64,000 nucleotides of DNA from Anomaloglossus baeobatrachus (lineage: Eukaryota > Chordata > Amphibia > Anura > Aromobatidae). A program made the translations under genes and the position numbers. Under the pieces are notes generated by a model, which saw only the letters and a list, made by a program, of their open reading frames with translations, searched no databases and had not been told where the DNA came from. Positions 32,110-43,003 of this stretch are shown one piece after another. The stretch spans positions 708,860,430 through 708,924,429 of the forward strand of contig NC_134353.1 in NCBI RefSeq assembly GCF_048569485.1, read 5' to 3'. How positions within the stretch are numbered: position 1 is the first letter of the stretch; the number at the start of each line of letters is the position of its first letter.

Positions 32110-32230
32110 TTTGCATGGGTTTCCTCCCTGGTGAGGAATTTAGATTGTGAGCCCAAAAGAGGGCGATGATTATGATGTTGTATGTAAAGCGCTGTGGGAA
32201 TTAATGGCGCTATAGAGATCAGTAAAATAC
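32110..32230 (+). mobile_element. SINE 3' tail fragment
   Basis: GGGTTTCCTCCCT, TTTAGATTGTGAGCCC and GTAAAGCGCTGTGGGAATTA match the tail of the SINE on the minus strand at 9973-10222. Confidence 0.7.
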
Positions 32231-33294
32231 ATAAATTGCTTCTGTAAACTGGAAAAGTGATAATTGCTGAATCAGCATGGGTTTACCATTCTCTGGGACT
32301 AAACTATTATCAGCTATCAAGTGCAGAAGAGAGAACTTGTATGAACTGAAATACTCTCTAAATGCCAAGTTTGGCAGATAGGATTATTGATTTGTTCTGA
32401 TACCTTGCACCCACAGAAAAAGCTTCTATAGTAATGTTATTGTTGTGGACAGCACCGTATGAAGAATAACTACACTGTGCTAACATGTTTGTGTGGCTGG
32501 GAGTGTGATGTGGCCATGATAAATCCCATAATGTATTTCCCAATAGGGGGATCTTGGTCGGACTGACCATTAGGCCATCATAGAGAATACCAGGTGGTCC
32601 TGCTTTAGATGATCACGTAACATCTCTAAACCTTAGGGTTTGCATTTGTTCTTTTCAGTTTTCATTTTAGTTCTACCAAAATATAATTCTCCTAACCAGA
32701 GCCAGGTTAGTTGGATATCATGCTGTTAGGAAGCTCCCATATATTGGAAAACTGAACTTTCCATTAAAGGATTTGTATCAAGATAGGATTGATGATGACT
32801 TTCTGAACGCTGTCTTTCTACTACTTGGACGTCACCTATTCAGAGAATCAGGCTCTGTCTGTATTGTCTGCCTAAATGGAGTACTGGTGGAGAATGTGTA
32901 CCACCTCTTGTACTTGCCGCCTATGCGATATAGCCAAGTACACTTCCATTAACACTGAATTGAGTAGTGGGGCACATGCATGGCCATCACTGCATTTCAA
33001 GGGGGCACTACAGAACCCATCTCTGGATTGCTGATGGTCAAAGCATTGGACCTCCAGCAATTTACCATCTGATTCCATGGCTAGGTGATAGCTTGCTATC
33101 TAGTTTGTTTCCCTTTGTAAAATGACAACAATAACAAAAGCTTCAGGAAGACATACTTTCGTTTGCATTCTTAATGAGCAACATAGCATTAATCAGATCA
33201 CATAACAGGAATCGGAAATGACATTTGCATAGACTGCTTGATTTGATGTGCTTGTTTTATGCTGTCCTGTCCTCATCTTCCTGCACGAGCCTTT
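32231..33294. other. Repeat-poor intergenic DNA downstream of the kinase
   Basis: No transposon recognised. No AATAAA on the minus strand was seen within 1 kb of the kinase stop. Confidence 0.5.
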
Positions 33295-34236
33295 TCAAAG
33301 ATCTGTCACCACAGCTTTATCTGGGTTTTCGGATTCTTGCTTGGAAACAGTAGTCTGGTCCTCAAGCTTCACATCCCTTTTACTTCGTGGTGTATTGTCT
33401 GAATCTTTAGCTTTTGAGATGGGTTTCAGCCATTTATGGTTCAAAATTTCATCAATGGTATGACGTTGCTTTACATCTGGCTCAAGCATTCGGTAAATGA
33501 TGTCTTTACATTCACTTGAAAAATATCTAGATCTTGGGAAATCAATTTGTTGTTTCTTTTGTACGCGTAACATCTTCTTTATGTTGGAATCATCATAGGG
33601 CATCGAGCCAGAGACCATTATAAACAGTATCACACCAAGGCTCCAGATATCATAGACCTTGGGCTCATATGGTATTCCTTGCAGGACCTCTGGCGCAGCA
33701 TAAGCTGCTGATCCACAAAATGTTTTGCTGAGCACCGACTTGTTGTAATCCTCTAATTGTCTTGCAAAGCCAAAGTCTGAGAGTTTAATATTGAACTGTG
33801 TATCCAATAGAATATTTTCACACTTCAGATCTCTGTGGACGATATTTAAATCATGGCAGTATTTTATAGCTGTGGCAAGTTGATGAAAGAGTTTGCGTGC
33901 CACATCTTCTGGCATTGGTCCTCTCTTCTTGATGAATTCCAACAAATCACCTTGGGCACCCAGCTCCATTACAATGTAGACCTTGCCCATGGAAGTCTCA
34001 AAGATTTCATATGTCTTTACAATACAATGATGATTCATAATAGGTAGGATTTCCATTTCACGAGGAAGGAACTTCTGCAAAAAATCTGGTGGGGCTTTTT
34101 TACGATCAATGATCTTCACAGCAACAGTATTGTTCAGTTCTATGGAGAATGCTGCCTTGACTTTTGCATATGAGCCCTGACCTAAACTGATGCCAATTTT
34201 GTATCCTCTCCTTTTCAGTACTTCAAAGTCATCCAT
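33295..34236 (-). CDS. tssk2: Testis-specific serine/threonine kinase, TSSK1/TSSK2 type, intronless
   Basis: A complete single-exon reading frame of 313 residues. The kinase domain runs from about residue 12 to 270. Visible landmarks are the glycine loop GQGSYAKV (19-26), catalytic Lys41 in VAVK, the alpha-C Glu60, HRDLKCEN (134-141, Asp136), DFG (154-156), an activation-loop Thr172 in [10 protein letters not shown] (181-183), YDIWSLGV and Arg258. The start [15 protein letters not shown] resembles human TSSK1/2 (MDDAAVLKRRGY). The start codon has G at -3 and +4. The tail after 271 is short and rich in Lys, Ser and Asp, so the protein is 40-50 residues shorter than human TSSK1/2. Family role: post-meiotic kinase needed for sperm maturation. 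The place between ESS2 and DGCR2, in opposite orientation to both, favours TSSK2, but TSSK1 and TSSK2 cannot be separated by eye. Confidence 0.93.
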   Translation of the reverse strand: MDDFEVLKRRGYKIGISLGQGSYAKVKAAFSIELNNTVAVKIIDRKKAPPDFLQKFLPREMEILPIMNHHCIVKTYEIFETSMGKVYIVMELGAQGDLLEFIKKRGPMPEDVARKLFHQLATAIKYCHDLNIVHRDLKCENILLDTQFNIKLSDFGFARQLEDYNKSVLSKTFCGSAAYAAPEVLQGIPYEPKVYDIWSLGVILFIMVSGSMPYDDSNIKKMLRVQKKQQIDFPRSRYFSSECKDIIYRMLEPDVKQRHTIDEILNHKWLKPISKAKDSDNTPRSKRDVKLEDQTTVSKQESENPDKAVVTDL

Positions 34237-34485
34237 GACAGATTAAAGGTGGGCCGAGATGTTATCTTGTCCCTCTCAGCTATAATTGCTTATTTTCCTA
34301 CTTCTTGCAAGTGTTCTAGAATGATGTCACACAACTCGAATGACATCATAATGCAAAAACACAGCAAACAAAAGTGAATAAACCCCTAAGTGGCTAAATT
34401 GTACCCAAAGTGTCAATTATTTTGTGAGGCCCCCATTATTTTCAAGCACTGTATTAACTGTCTTGGGCATGGAGTTCACTAGAGC
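34237..34485 (-). other. Upstream region of the kinase gene
   Basis: Unique-looking, about 250 bp between the kinase start and the foldback element. It contains two TGATGTCA/TGACATCA-like CRE half-palindromes (34322-34329 and 34341-34348). Post-meiotic genes often use CRE-type sites, so a short testis promoter here is an inference. Confidence 0.4.
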
Positions 34486-34649
34486 TTAAAGGGAACCTGT
34501 CAGGTGCAACATGCAACGAGAACCACGAGCAGTTCTTGGTGCATATTGCTAATCCCTGCCTAACTGTCCCTGTATACACTAGCATAGATTAAAGATCTTT
34601 AGAAATACTTATTCTAAAGATTTCTTTATCTTATGCTAATGAGTTTTTC

Positions 34650-35092
34650 TCATTGACTTGTATTAGCGACTGATTGCGATGGAGGGCCATCCGTTCCTCG
34701 ACGGAGCCGTCATAAAAATTTTTGTCTGTCGGACGGAGATGACTTCTACAGTAACGTTTTTTGTTTGCGTCGGAAAAACGGACAGCGACAGATTTGTCGC
34801 TATCTGTCGTTTGTTAGAATGGTTGCCTATGGGCGCAGGATCCGTCGTAAACCGTCAAATGACGGATTCCGTCAACAGATAAGTTTTTTTTAACTGAGCA
34901 TGCTCAGATGTGTAAATTCCCTGATGGTTAGAAAAAGTGTCTCTCTCTTGATGGGGTGATATAGGTTTTCATTTGCAAATAACCTTTGGCATGAAAAAAG
35001 TGTGACGGATCCGTTGCAAATCGTCGTCCTATTAGTCACAAAACGGATTGTGACTGATGGAAAAAAAAAAATGATGTGCGAAAGGGGCCTTA
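34650..35092. mobile_element. MITE-like insertion, GACGGATCC-rich
   Basis: It ends GCGAAAGGGGCC before TTA. Palindromic GACGGATTCCGTC-type sequence lies inside. The left end is unclear. Confidence 0.5.
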
Positions 35093-35230
35093 ATGAACTG
35101 TAGCTTCCCACAGTATTTCTAAAGATCTTATATCGTATGCTAATGAGTGTGGGGACTAGTTCCCTGGGCGTTGCTTCCCTTGCCAGTCAGCTCCATTAGC
35201 ATGTTAGTACGCCTCTGTGGGTGTGCTAAC

Positions 35231-35491
35231 CAGGCCTGTGGAGTCAGTAAGCCAAACCTGCAACTCCGACTCAATTTCCCTTGCACCGACTCCACGACTC
35301 CCACATATATTGCTTATATTTAAGTGAAAAATGTATTGTAGTACAATGTGAACATCAGACATTTAATCTTTTTTAGGATACAATCAAGATATTTAGATAA
35401 AATATATTTATTGGAATACAACTTTAGAACACAAAAAAAATGTAATAAATTGAAAATATGTAATACACCATGTAATATAGATTACATATAC

Positions 35492-35528
<37 letters not shown>

Positions 35529-36656
35529 ATAAACTATGTAAGTGGCAAAAAACAGTTTTCAACAAAAACATACTAAATAACATTTGTGCAGTCTATGAAT
35601 TTGTTCTAAGAAATAGAATTGCTTCCATCAGATTCTCCTTCCCAAATGACCTCAAATCTGACCTAATAATTTTAAGGCTAGAGAACAACCTCTCTACACT
35701 AACTTGGGTTGGAGGCAAAGCCGTAACCACATGGGCGACATCTCTTACAATTTCCGGGTATAAAGGAATTGCCTCATGCACAGTCAGTTTTGATGAACGG
35801 TTGAATTTTTCTATTTCTTTGAGAGCAAGTGAAAAATGTTACTGAAATCTGGTCAATCTGCTGCTATAGGAGACGGAGTGAAATCTTTTTCCTTGTGGCG
35901 CTTTCCTGCTCCATATCATCCAAATACTTGTCAAAGTTAAACTCCTCATCTGATGAGGATGAAGATATGGCAGCAGTAGCACTGTCAGGCCCCAAGTCCT
36001 CTTGCGCCTGGCAGTCCTGTAGCCGCTCATCCTAAATGCTACCTCACTCAAAGCTTCTTTTCCTTTAGTAAGCTGTTGATCATCAAGCAGTATACGATGA
36101 CTTGCGTCCACATAAACAGCTGCCAGAAGAATTTTATTTTCCAATAGCTGTGTCTCTCTCCGTTTCATTGAAGCAGAAATGCCATCTGCGATTAAACCTC
36201 CTCTTTGGGACAGGCAAAATAGCAAGTTCTTCCACTCCTTTATGAAAATGCCAGGAGTTAAATCCTCAGCTTGTAATTTTTTAGTCACGGTAAATGGGTG
36301 ATTAAGCAATTCCTTCAATTCAGCCACCTGTGTCCATTAGCCTTCCTTTAGGGTTACCTGAGGGTTTTCCATACATTTGAAAACATTATCTATGATCTCA
36401 AAAACCTTTCAGGTGATGCGGTTTTTTAAAAAGCTGATCTGCTTTTGCAGCTGAAAAACGTATCCTCAAAAACCTCAGCAAAAATACTGTGTGTGAATGT
36501 AGCCTTAGATGAGGAATAGAACTACCATTTATAGGAAATTTCAAAACTTTCCCAAATGCCTATATATTCAGCACATTCTGCATTGAACTACTGTCCCCAA
36601 TTTATTATATATTTTATACCGACTCCACCAAAATGGACTCCGACTCCACAGCCCTG
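35231..36656 (-). pseudogene. hAT-superfamily transposon relic with internal deletion
   Basis: The ends CAGGCCTGTGGAGTC and GACTCCACAGCCCTG are flanked by a perfect 8-bp duplication GTGCTAAC (35223-35230, 36657-36664), the hAT hallmark. On the minus strand a C-terminal dimerisation segment reads PPTQVSVERLFSSLKIIRSD (35593-35781). An upstream segment (35839-36327) carries KLQAEDLTPGIFIKEW and LAAVYVDASHRILL. At 1.4 kb it lacks the N-terminal zinc finger and much of the catalytic core. A (TA)n tract lies at 35490-35524. Confidence 0.88.
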
Positions 36657-37154
36657 GTGCTAACATGCTAATGAATACGCAGCATCAGAGGATGATCTCA
36701 CTCACCTCTCCGCTGCCATCGCCGCCCGACGCTGGATTTCAGCTCAGTGCAATGACCTTGGAATTTGGGTTATGCGCACTATTTCAGTTTCAAGCCAGGA
36801 CATGTATACCTGGCTTCATAGTGCACATGACCGAAACTCCGGGGTCTTATACACTGAGCCGAAATCCCCCGTTGGGCGGCGATAGTGGCGGAGAAGTGAG
36901 TGAGATCATCCTGATAGCATGCCCACAGGGGCGTACTAACATGCTAATGAAGCCGACTGGCAAGGGGAACTGATGCCCAGGGGACTAGTCCCTGCACTCA
37001 TTAGCATACGATATAAGATCTTTAGAAATATTTTTTCTAAAGATCTCTTTATCTATGCTAGTGTATACAGGGACAGTTAGGCAGGAATTAGCAATATGCA
37101 CCCAGAACCGCTCATGGTTCTGGGTGCAAATTACACCTGAGAGGTTTTCTTTAA

Positions 37155-38280
37155 CCCCATAACTGAAGGATAATAGTGTTTTGAGATGTGACAAGTTTTC
37201 TTTAAAAAGGTCTTAATACAGCAACAAAAACTACACTCACCATATTTGTACATTCTTTAAATCCTCCAATCAAGCTATGTGCTTGGTTTGAGCTTTTTAT
37301 TAAAACTGTGGACTAGTCCACCTAGAACTGATTGCCCCTTCTTGTATGTGGTAGCTGGTCTATCAGAGTACATCCTTAATATCAGGATAAGCCAGAAGAA
37401 TTCCCCAGTGTTTCCGTATGATATTTTGAATAATAATTGCCTAAGGGGCAAATGTTCCTCTGAATCTGATTACACCCTCATCATTCCTGCATTTTTAAAA
37501 GCTGAATTTAGGGTAGATGCTGGGTAATCACTGGGTAAAAGTCGATCTTTTGCTTGTCTGTGGAAACTACTGTACTATCTTCACCCCAATATTGGCTGTA
37601 AACGCCATCTTATCTTCTGGCATCCCTACTTGCCAAATGCACCTGAATTTTATTTCTAGTATACGCATTGGCCTTCCATTATATTTGGATGCACAGAGGA
37701 ATGACTGCTAGGGAAGTAGTACCATGTATAGCTGCACTCGGCCGGCCTTTACACGCCAGGCTTTGTGGTTTTACCACATTTTGTGCGGCAAACAGAATGT
37801 CCAAGAGAAAGTAATAGACAAGTAGAAAATGGACTTCAAAATAAGAGCAAGTAACAAGACTGGTCAAAACACAAATAGGCCTCAAATTTGAATGCAGAGT
37901 GCGGACTATGTTGGCGCCATGTACGAGCAATACACGTGACCCCGGCCTTATTCCCCTATAGTTGTTTGTACAATGGGGCACATTTACCAATACTGTCTAA
38001 AAGAACCAATCACAGGGCAGCTTTTATTCTAACAGTTGTTTAGAAAATGAAAGCAGAGCAGTGATTGGTTGCTATGGGTCTCAGGCGGCTGAGGTAAGTT
38101 AGGTCCATGTATTTTTGTGGGAACAGACTTTGTTGTTATAGCTGAGGTGACTTCTGTTACGGGGCCGCCATTTTCCTGGTTTTATTATGTTTTTTTCACC
38201 AGATAAGAGCCAGAAGTCGGCGTTTACCTCAGACTGATACTTTGTGGCTGTTCTTCCGTCCTGCCATGATACCAGTCACA
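37155..38280. other. Intergenic, upstream of DGCR2
   Basis: Mostly unassigned. GGCCGCCATTTTCC at 38163-38176 is a second YY1-like site, 0.85 kb before the main promoter. No gene. Confidence 0.45.
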
Positions 38281-38722
38281 ATGGGGAGATAAGGTATGCA
38301 CACCAGTGACTATGGAAGGGGAATACATGAGATAGCAGAAACTGCTGTGTGAATACTGACATGAAAAATACAATAGCTATATGTAAGAATGAAATGGGAA
38401 AAATGGAACCTGCATTACTGCCATGAATATATGAATCAAGAGAAATTTAGCTACTGAATTGATCAATGCAGAAGAGCCCCAACACTACGCCAAAGTATTT
38501 CTCTACGTTGGGGTCCCTAGCTTGTGTGTGTCCTCTCATGCAGTTAAAAAACTTACCGTGTATGGGAAGCTGAGACCCAGGCTATATATGCGTATGATAT
38601 GGATTGGCAATAGGTGTGGTTGGGGAGGGTTCACAAACGAAAAACTGGAAAAAATGTGAAAAATGGAATCTGCATTACTGCCCTTCCATAGTCACTGGTG
38701 TGCATACCTTATCTCCCCATAG
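38281..38722. repeat. Inverted-repeat element near the DGCR2 promoter
   Basis: The arms GGGGAGATAAGGTATGCACA (about 38283-38322) and the inverse (about 38682-38720) pair over about 40 bp. The phrase AAATGGAA.CTGCATTACTGCC occurs at both 38401 and 38664. Probably a foldback-class element. Confidence 0.65.
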
Positions 38723-39215
38723 TGATGTTTTTTTAGGTTTTTGCACCCAGTTCAGACTTAGAATGGAGTTCCAAACGTTATTCCTTATTTATACCAGTCA
38801 CAGACCGGAGCTTAGCACCGGACACATGATTTATTCATGATCATTCTCTTTACCTCGACTTCTACACACTGCAAGGTCGCGATAGTCGTGCACAGTATCG
38901 ACCGCAGCTCCATTATCCCGCCCACACTCCGGTGAGTTCCGGCTCACGTGACCCACCGTAGAGCCCGCCCCCGGGGCGCTGTGATTGGCTGTACTGCGTT
39001 CTGTTTGTTGTGAGGGGACGGAGGCCGCCATCTTGTTCCCGGAGATCGGAGCAGCGGTGCATTACCCGTTACGGAATAGGATCAGGGGACGTGCGTCCTC
39101 CAGGAGGAGCAGCGCTCTGCTATACTGTACGGTGACGCCTCATAGGCCCGGGACCGGCGCCCGCTACGCTCCCCTCCTGCGGCGAGTGTCCGGTTTTCGT
39201 TGCTCTGGCGGGAGG

Positions 39216-39230
39216 ATGAACGGAGGATAA
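39216..39230 (+). promoter_or_regulatory. Minimal upstream ORF abutting the DGCR2 start codon
   Basis: ATG AAC GGA GGA TAA (encoding MNGG) ends at the base before the DGCR2 ATG. Its ATG has A at -3, while the main ATG has T at -3 and G at +4. The upstream codon could therefore compete for initiation or feed a termination-reinitiation step. Function is inferred only. Confidence 0.6.
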
Positions 39231-39309
39231 ATGGTGCCCAAACCGGACAGCGGCACCTTCCTTGTCCTCTTTCTGCTTGTGCTGACCCTGACCGAGCCGC
39301 TGCGGCCAG
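39231..39309 (+). CDS. dgcr2: DGCR2 (IDD) first coding exon, signal peptide
   Basis: ATG at 39231 opens 26 codons plus one base and ends at a GTGAGT donor (39310). The peptide begins [10 protein letters not shown], has a Leu/Val-rich core and ends TEPLRP. This matches the start of human DGCR2 (MVPKADSG...TEPLRP followed by Glu) apart from a few conservative changes, and the split codon starts with G as a Glu codon would. Family knowledge: DGCR2 is a type I membrane protein with an LDL-receptor class A repeat, a C-type lectin domain, a VWC-like region and a PPPPY-containing tail. Only the signal peptide is encoded here. No second exon (with the cysteine pattern of the LDLa repeat) was seen to the end of the window, so intron 1 exceeds 24.6 kb. 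Confidence 0.93.
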
Positions 39310-39489
39310 GTGAGTCCTCCGGTGGGGGCGCGGCCATGGCGTGTGTGACCGGGGCACTGATACTGAACGAGGCCGGGGCTGACAGGGGCGTGTGCTGGGC
39401 CCGAACACCGAGTGCGCACCGAGCCCGGTAATCCGCGCACGCCTATCACTGGAAGGTCACAGATTGGGCAAAGCTGCGCTGGCTCATGG

Positions 39490-40010
39490 CGGTGCCCTGC
39501 CTGGCCATCCCTGTGCCCTGCCTGTGCAGCCGCGGGCATCCCTATGCCATCCTGTGCATCCATGTGCCCTGCCTCTGCAGCCGCGGGCATCCCTGTGCCA
39601 TACCTGTTCAGATGTGGCATCCCTGTGCCCTGCCTGTGTATCCCTGTGCCCTGCCTGTGTATCCCTGTGCCCTGCCTGTGTATCCCTGTGCCCTGCCTGT
39701 GTATCCCTGTGCCCTGCCTGTGTATCCCTGTGCCCTGCCTGTGTATCCCTGTGCCCTGCCTGTGTATCCATGTGCCTTGCCTGTGTATCCCTGTGCCCTG
39801 CCTGTGTATCCCTGTGCCCTGCCTGTGTATCCATGTGCCCTGCCTGTGTATCCATGTGCCTTGCCTGGGCAGTTGTGGCATCCCTGTGCCCTGCCTGTGT
39901 ATCCATGTGCCATACCTATTCAGATGTGGCATCCCTTTTCCCGGCCAATTGTGATAGCCCTGTGCCATACCTGGGCAGTTGTGGCATCCCTGTGCCTCCT
40001 GGGGTGTTAC
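39490..40010. repeat. 21-bp minisatellite in DGCR2 intron 1
   Basis: The unit is TATCCCTGTGCCCTGCCTGTG. It is nearly perfect at about 39610-39880 (about 13 units) and degenerate on both sides (variants with GGCAGTTGTGGCATC). Because 21 is a multiple of 3 and the unit lacks stops, all frames stay open; these are not genes. It starts 180 bp after the exon-1 donor. Confidence 0.95.
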
Positions 40011-40039
40011 TGTTTGCTGTGCCACTATCACACAAGAAG

Positions 40040-41836
40040 CTGCCACAGGTGACCTAATACCTGCATGTGTGCTGGTCTTGGAAAAACTAATATGCTGCCC
40101 TCCCTCCTAATCCCCTTCATTATAGTGCCGCCATTTCTATAAGTGGTCAGTATAGCTTTCACTATACCGCTGCTGCCCATCATTGGCTGACCTGTACATC
40201 ATGTGACTGCTTAGGCCAGTGATTAGATGGATCATTAATGCAAGTGGTGTACAGCATGTGACCAACAGGATGTAAAGTGTTATTTTCTTAAAGGGGTTGG
40301 CACCCCCGCCTATCAACTGTTCCCGACGCTGCCACCAGCCCGAACTACTCCTCTCTGTTGCTAGAATAGTGGTCGTGGCTGGGTACTGCACATCCATCCC
40401 TTTTTGATTCATATAGGGGGCAGATATGAGGTACCCAGCTGTGGCCCTATACAGTTGACTTAGCTGTGCAGCTCCGCAAGTAAACAGTACCGGCTGGTGG
40501 CAGCCCTGGGCACAACTGATCGGTGCAGGTGCCTGGTGTCTCATCCCCAGTGATCGGTCATCAGTCTTAACGTCCCAAACCAACCTTTTTAATTTGGTGT
40601 AAAAATGAGCAATGTGGTAACTTAAATGTCATTAATAATCCTCGCTGTTCTCAAGAAGGGAGGAATTTTTACTTTTGTAGTCGCAGGACTTACAAGATCT
40701 CTCCTAAGTGATGTTTGTTCCTAATTCCAGCCAGGTTCAGTGCTATCGAGCTCCTCCGATCCTGTAGGTATCGCTAGCTCATATAGCTGAACCAGAGGGC
40801 GCACTATATGGGTCAGTAGATTATTAATGCCTAATGCTTATCAAACTACCCGGAAATAAATCCAATCAAATTTGAATAAAAATGATCTTTATCACAAGAA
40901 AAAAACATAAAATACACAGCAGTATAAAATGTAGAAATGAGTATGTGGCATGTGGAAATAACTGATCGTCATACAATGCACAATGGTCAATGTAAATTTT
41001 GGACCACCGTAGATAATTTTACATGAGACTTGACAGTGTGCATTCACAGTCACCAAATAGTGGGAATAATAATAAACATATCAGGAACTAACTGTGCCAC
41101 AAAGATAAATGGTGACACCTACATTCATGGTAGAATGACACAGGCATAATATGGTAGCAATGTGGGACAATAAATAATACGTAAGAATAAGTAAGATGGC
41201 AGATGAAAAATAACAGTAAATATGTCAGGGACAAAATATTATAACCCTCATAATAAATTAACAAATGCCAATAGACAGATTATACCACATTGCTACAGAT
41301 TAATAAAGCCTTACCAATGAGACACCCTGACGCGTTTCGCCGTGGCTTTCTCCAAGGGCGCTGTGCATGACAGCAGTGTCATGCTCGTACCCGACCATGA
41401 TCTCGCGCCTGCGCAGATACATCACCGGTACGCGCAAGGTAAACTGTTGTTATGCTCGGCCCGCGATAGGAGCAGAGAGAGCTGCGCCTGCGCGAGACCT
41501 GGATAGCAGCGTGGGATGATGACGGTGGCGCCATTCCTGTCAATCATGACCGGAGGAAGGCGACAGAGGGACAGGAGCCGAAATAGAGCCCGCCCATCTG
41601 GTCAGCACAGCTTATTAGCATACAACACGGTGGGATTTTATAAAGTTTTTTTGGGGTCTGCAAGGGGGGGGTCAGCAACGAGGTGCACCTTCATAGAATG
41701 CAGCACAGGAGCTGCAGAAGGGGATACTTTTGGTTTAATAGTCAAAAAACTGGTGACAGGATCCCTTTTAAAGGGTGAGTTAAGGTAACTATTATTATAT
41801 TGACGCTGGGACCTGCGTTCTCTCCAGAATGTGGCT
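40040..41836. other. DGCR2 intron 1, degraded repeats with one foldback arm
   Basis: A segment at 40285-40600 (GGGGTTGGCACCCCCGCC...AACCAACC) is a dispersed repeat, and 40860-41400 is one arm of a foldback. It includes GACGCGTTTCGCCGTGGC (41329-41346), on the minus strand GCCACGGCGAAACGCGTC, a hammerhead-like core end. No exon. Confidence 0.45.
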
Positions 41837-41837
41837 A

Positions 41838-43003
41838 CGTCGTGTTACAAGTACAGAAAAAGCCACACCATAATTTACCAGACACATATATGAGCAATAA
41901 AAATCATATTATGAATAGGAAACTGGATGGGGACTGAGGATAAGTCGTAAAATTATTAAAGAACAAGAGAAAACACACACGACCAGTATCCAAGGTGCAA
42001 AAAGGTGGAATCTTTATTGACATAGGGGTAGGTGCGGGGCGGCACAGAACAAGTGAGAACACGGACCATCTCTCAGTGACCAAAATATGCAAACAATTGT
42101 CAAAATGATAAATTTACATATTGATCTATCCATAATATAATGCAATCATATGACATCAATCATTTTTTACATGTAAAAATATCAAGGTGAAATATATAGT
42201 AGATATATGGACACAAATGTCAGCAAACACAAATATATATCTCTCATTGTTGGCAGGGAACAATTTCCCACCCATCCCATCCATATAGGTCCCCAATAAA
42301 ACTGAGGATTACCAAATCTGGAATAGTTAAGTTAGGGTAACACATTAAAGAATGGAAAAAAACTCCAGAACTATGTGTAAGTAAATAGGTCTGGTGGTAC
42401 ATTATGCTTGCATTATCACACATTTGTGAGATGACATTCCTGTCCATCTACAACATAATATAATCATATAACAACAATCATATTTTGCAAATGATGGATA
42501 TGAGACATAAAGACACAAATGTCTACCAGGCTGGGCTAAATCGCTATATAATGGGAGAGGAAAATTTTTCTCATGTCCCATCCATGTGAGTCCCTAGATT
42601 GAAAATATCGTAACCTATATCATAGCCAATATATAGCCATAGTGGCCCGTTTGGAAATAAGGAGAAGGAACTCCAACACTATATGGTTAAATAGTCTGAT
42701 GGTACACCATACCTGGGAGAATTGGTGGTCAGAGGGCAATGTCCGTGTCCTTCCCGACGGCCGTTTCGGCTGAGAAGCCTTTGTCAGGGGGCGTGCCCTG
42801 GGGGCGTGGGACCTATATGGATGGGATGGGTGGGAAATTTATGGGTAGATCAATATGTAAATTTGTCATTTTGACAATTGTTTGCATATTTTGGTCACTG
42901 AGAGATGGTCCGTGTCCTCACTTGTTCTGTGCCGCCCCGCACCTACCCCTATGTCAATAAAGATTCCAGCTTTTTGCACCTTGGATACTCGTCGTGTTAC
43001 AAG
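41838..43003. mobile_element. Foldback element with 14-bp direct repeats at its ends
   Basis: CGTCGTGTTACAAG stands at 41838-41851 and 42990-43003. The arms at 41974-42133 and 42836-42988 pair (CACTGAGAGATGGTCCGTG, CCCCGCACCTACCCCTATG). The minus strand at 42750-42790 reads CCTGACAAAGGC and GCCGAAACGGCC, hammerhead-like. Non-coding. Confidence 0.65.

Larger units (their letters stand above)
34486..37154. mobile_element. Large foldback element hosting a MITE and a hAT relic
   Basis: The arms pair AAAGGGAACCTGTCAGGTGC...CCTAACTGTCCCTGTATACA on the left (34486-34645) with the inverse on the right (37000-37154). Inserted between them are a MITE-like block (about 34650-35092) and the hAT at 35231-36656. 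No coding of its own. Confidence 0.7.
38860..39480 (+). promoter_or_regulatory. dgcr2: DGCR2 CpG-island promoter and 5' UTR
   Basis: This is a GC- and CpG-dense stretch in otherwise AT-rich surroundings. It holds a CACGTG E-box (38945-38950), a GC-rich Sp-type cluster (38962-38978), an inverted CCAAT box ATTGG (38984-38988) and GCCGCCATCTTG (39024-39035), a typical YY1 site that in many housekeeping promoters lies just downstream of transcription start. No TATA box was seen. The start site is inferred to lie near 38990-39030. Confidence 0.7.

Noticed and set aside
38985-39230. 81-codon frame over the DGCR2 promoter
   Set aside because: It begins at a TTG, lies in 5' UTR/CpG-island sequence and resembles nothing known.
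39490-39990. CRISPR-like regular array
   Set aside because: Units are contiguous with no unique spacers, and the DNA is vertebrate.
39392-40057. Long Cys/Pro- or Gly/His-rich frames on both strands
   Set aside because: The 21-bp unit is a multiple of three without stops, so every phase is open; no start context, splice signal or homologous protein.
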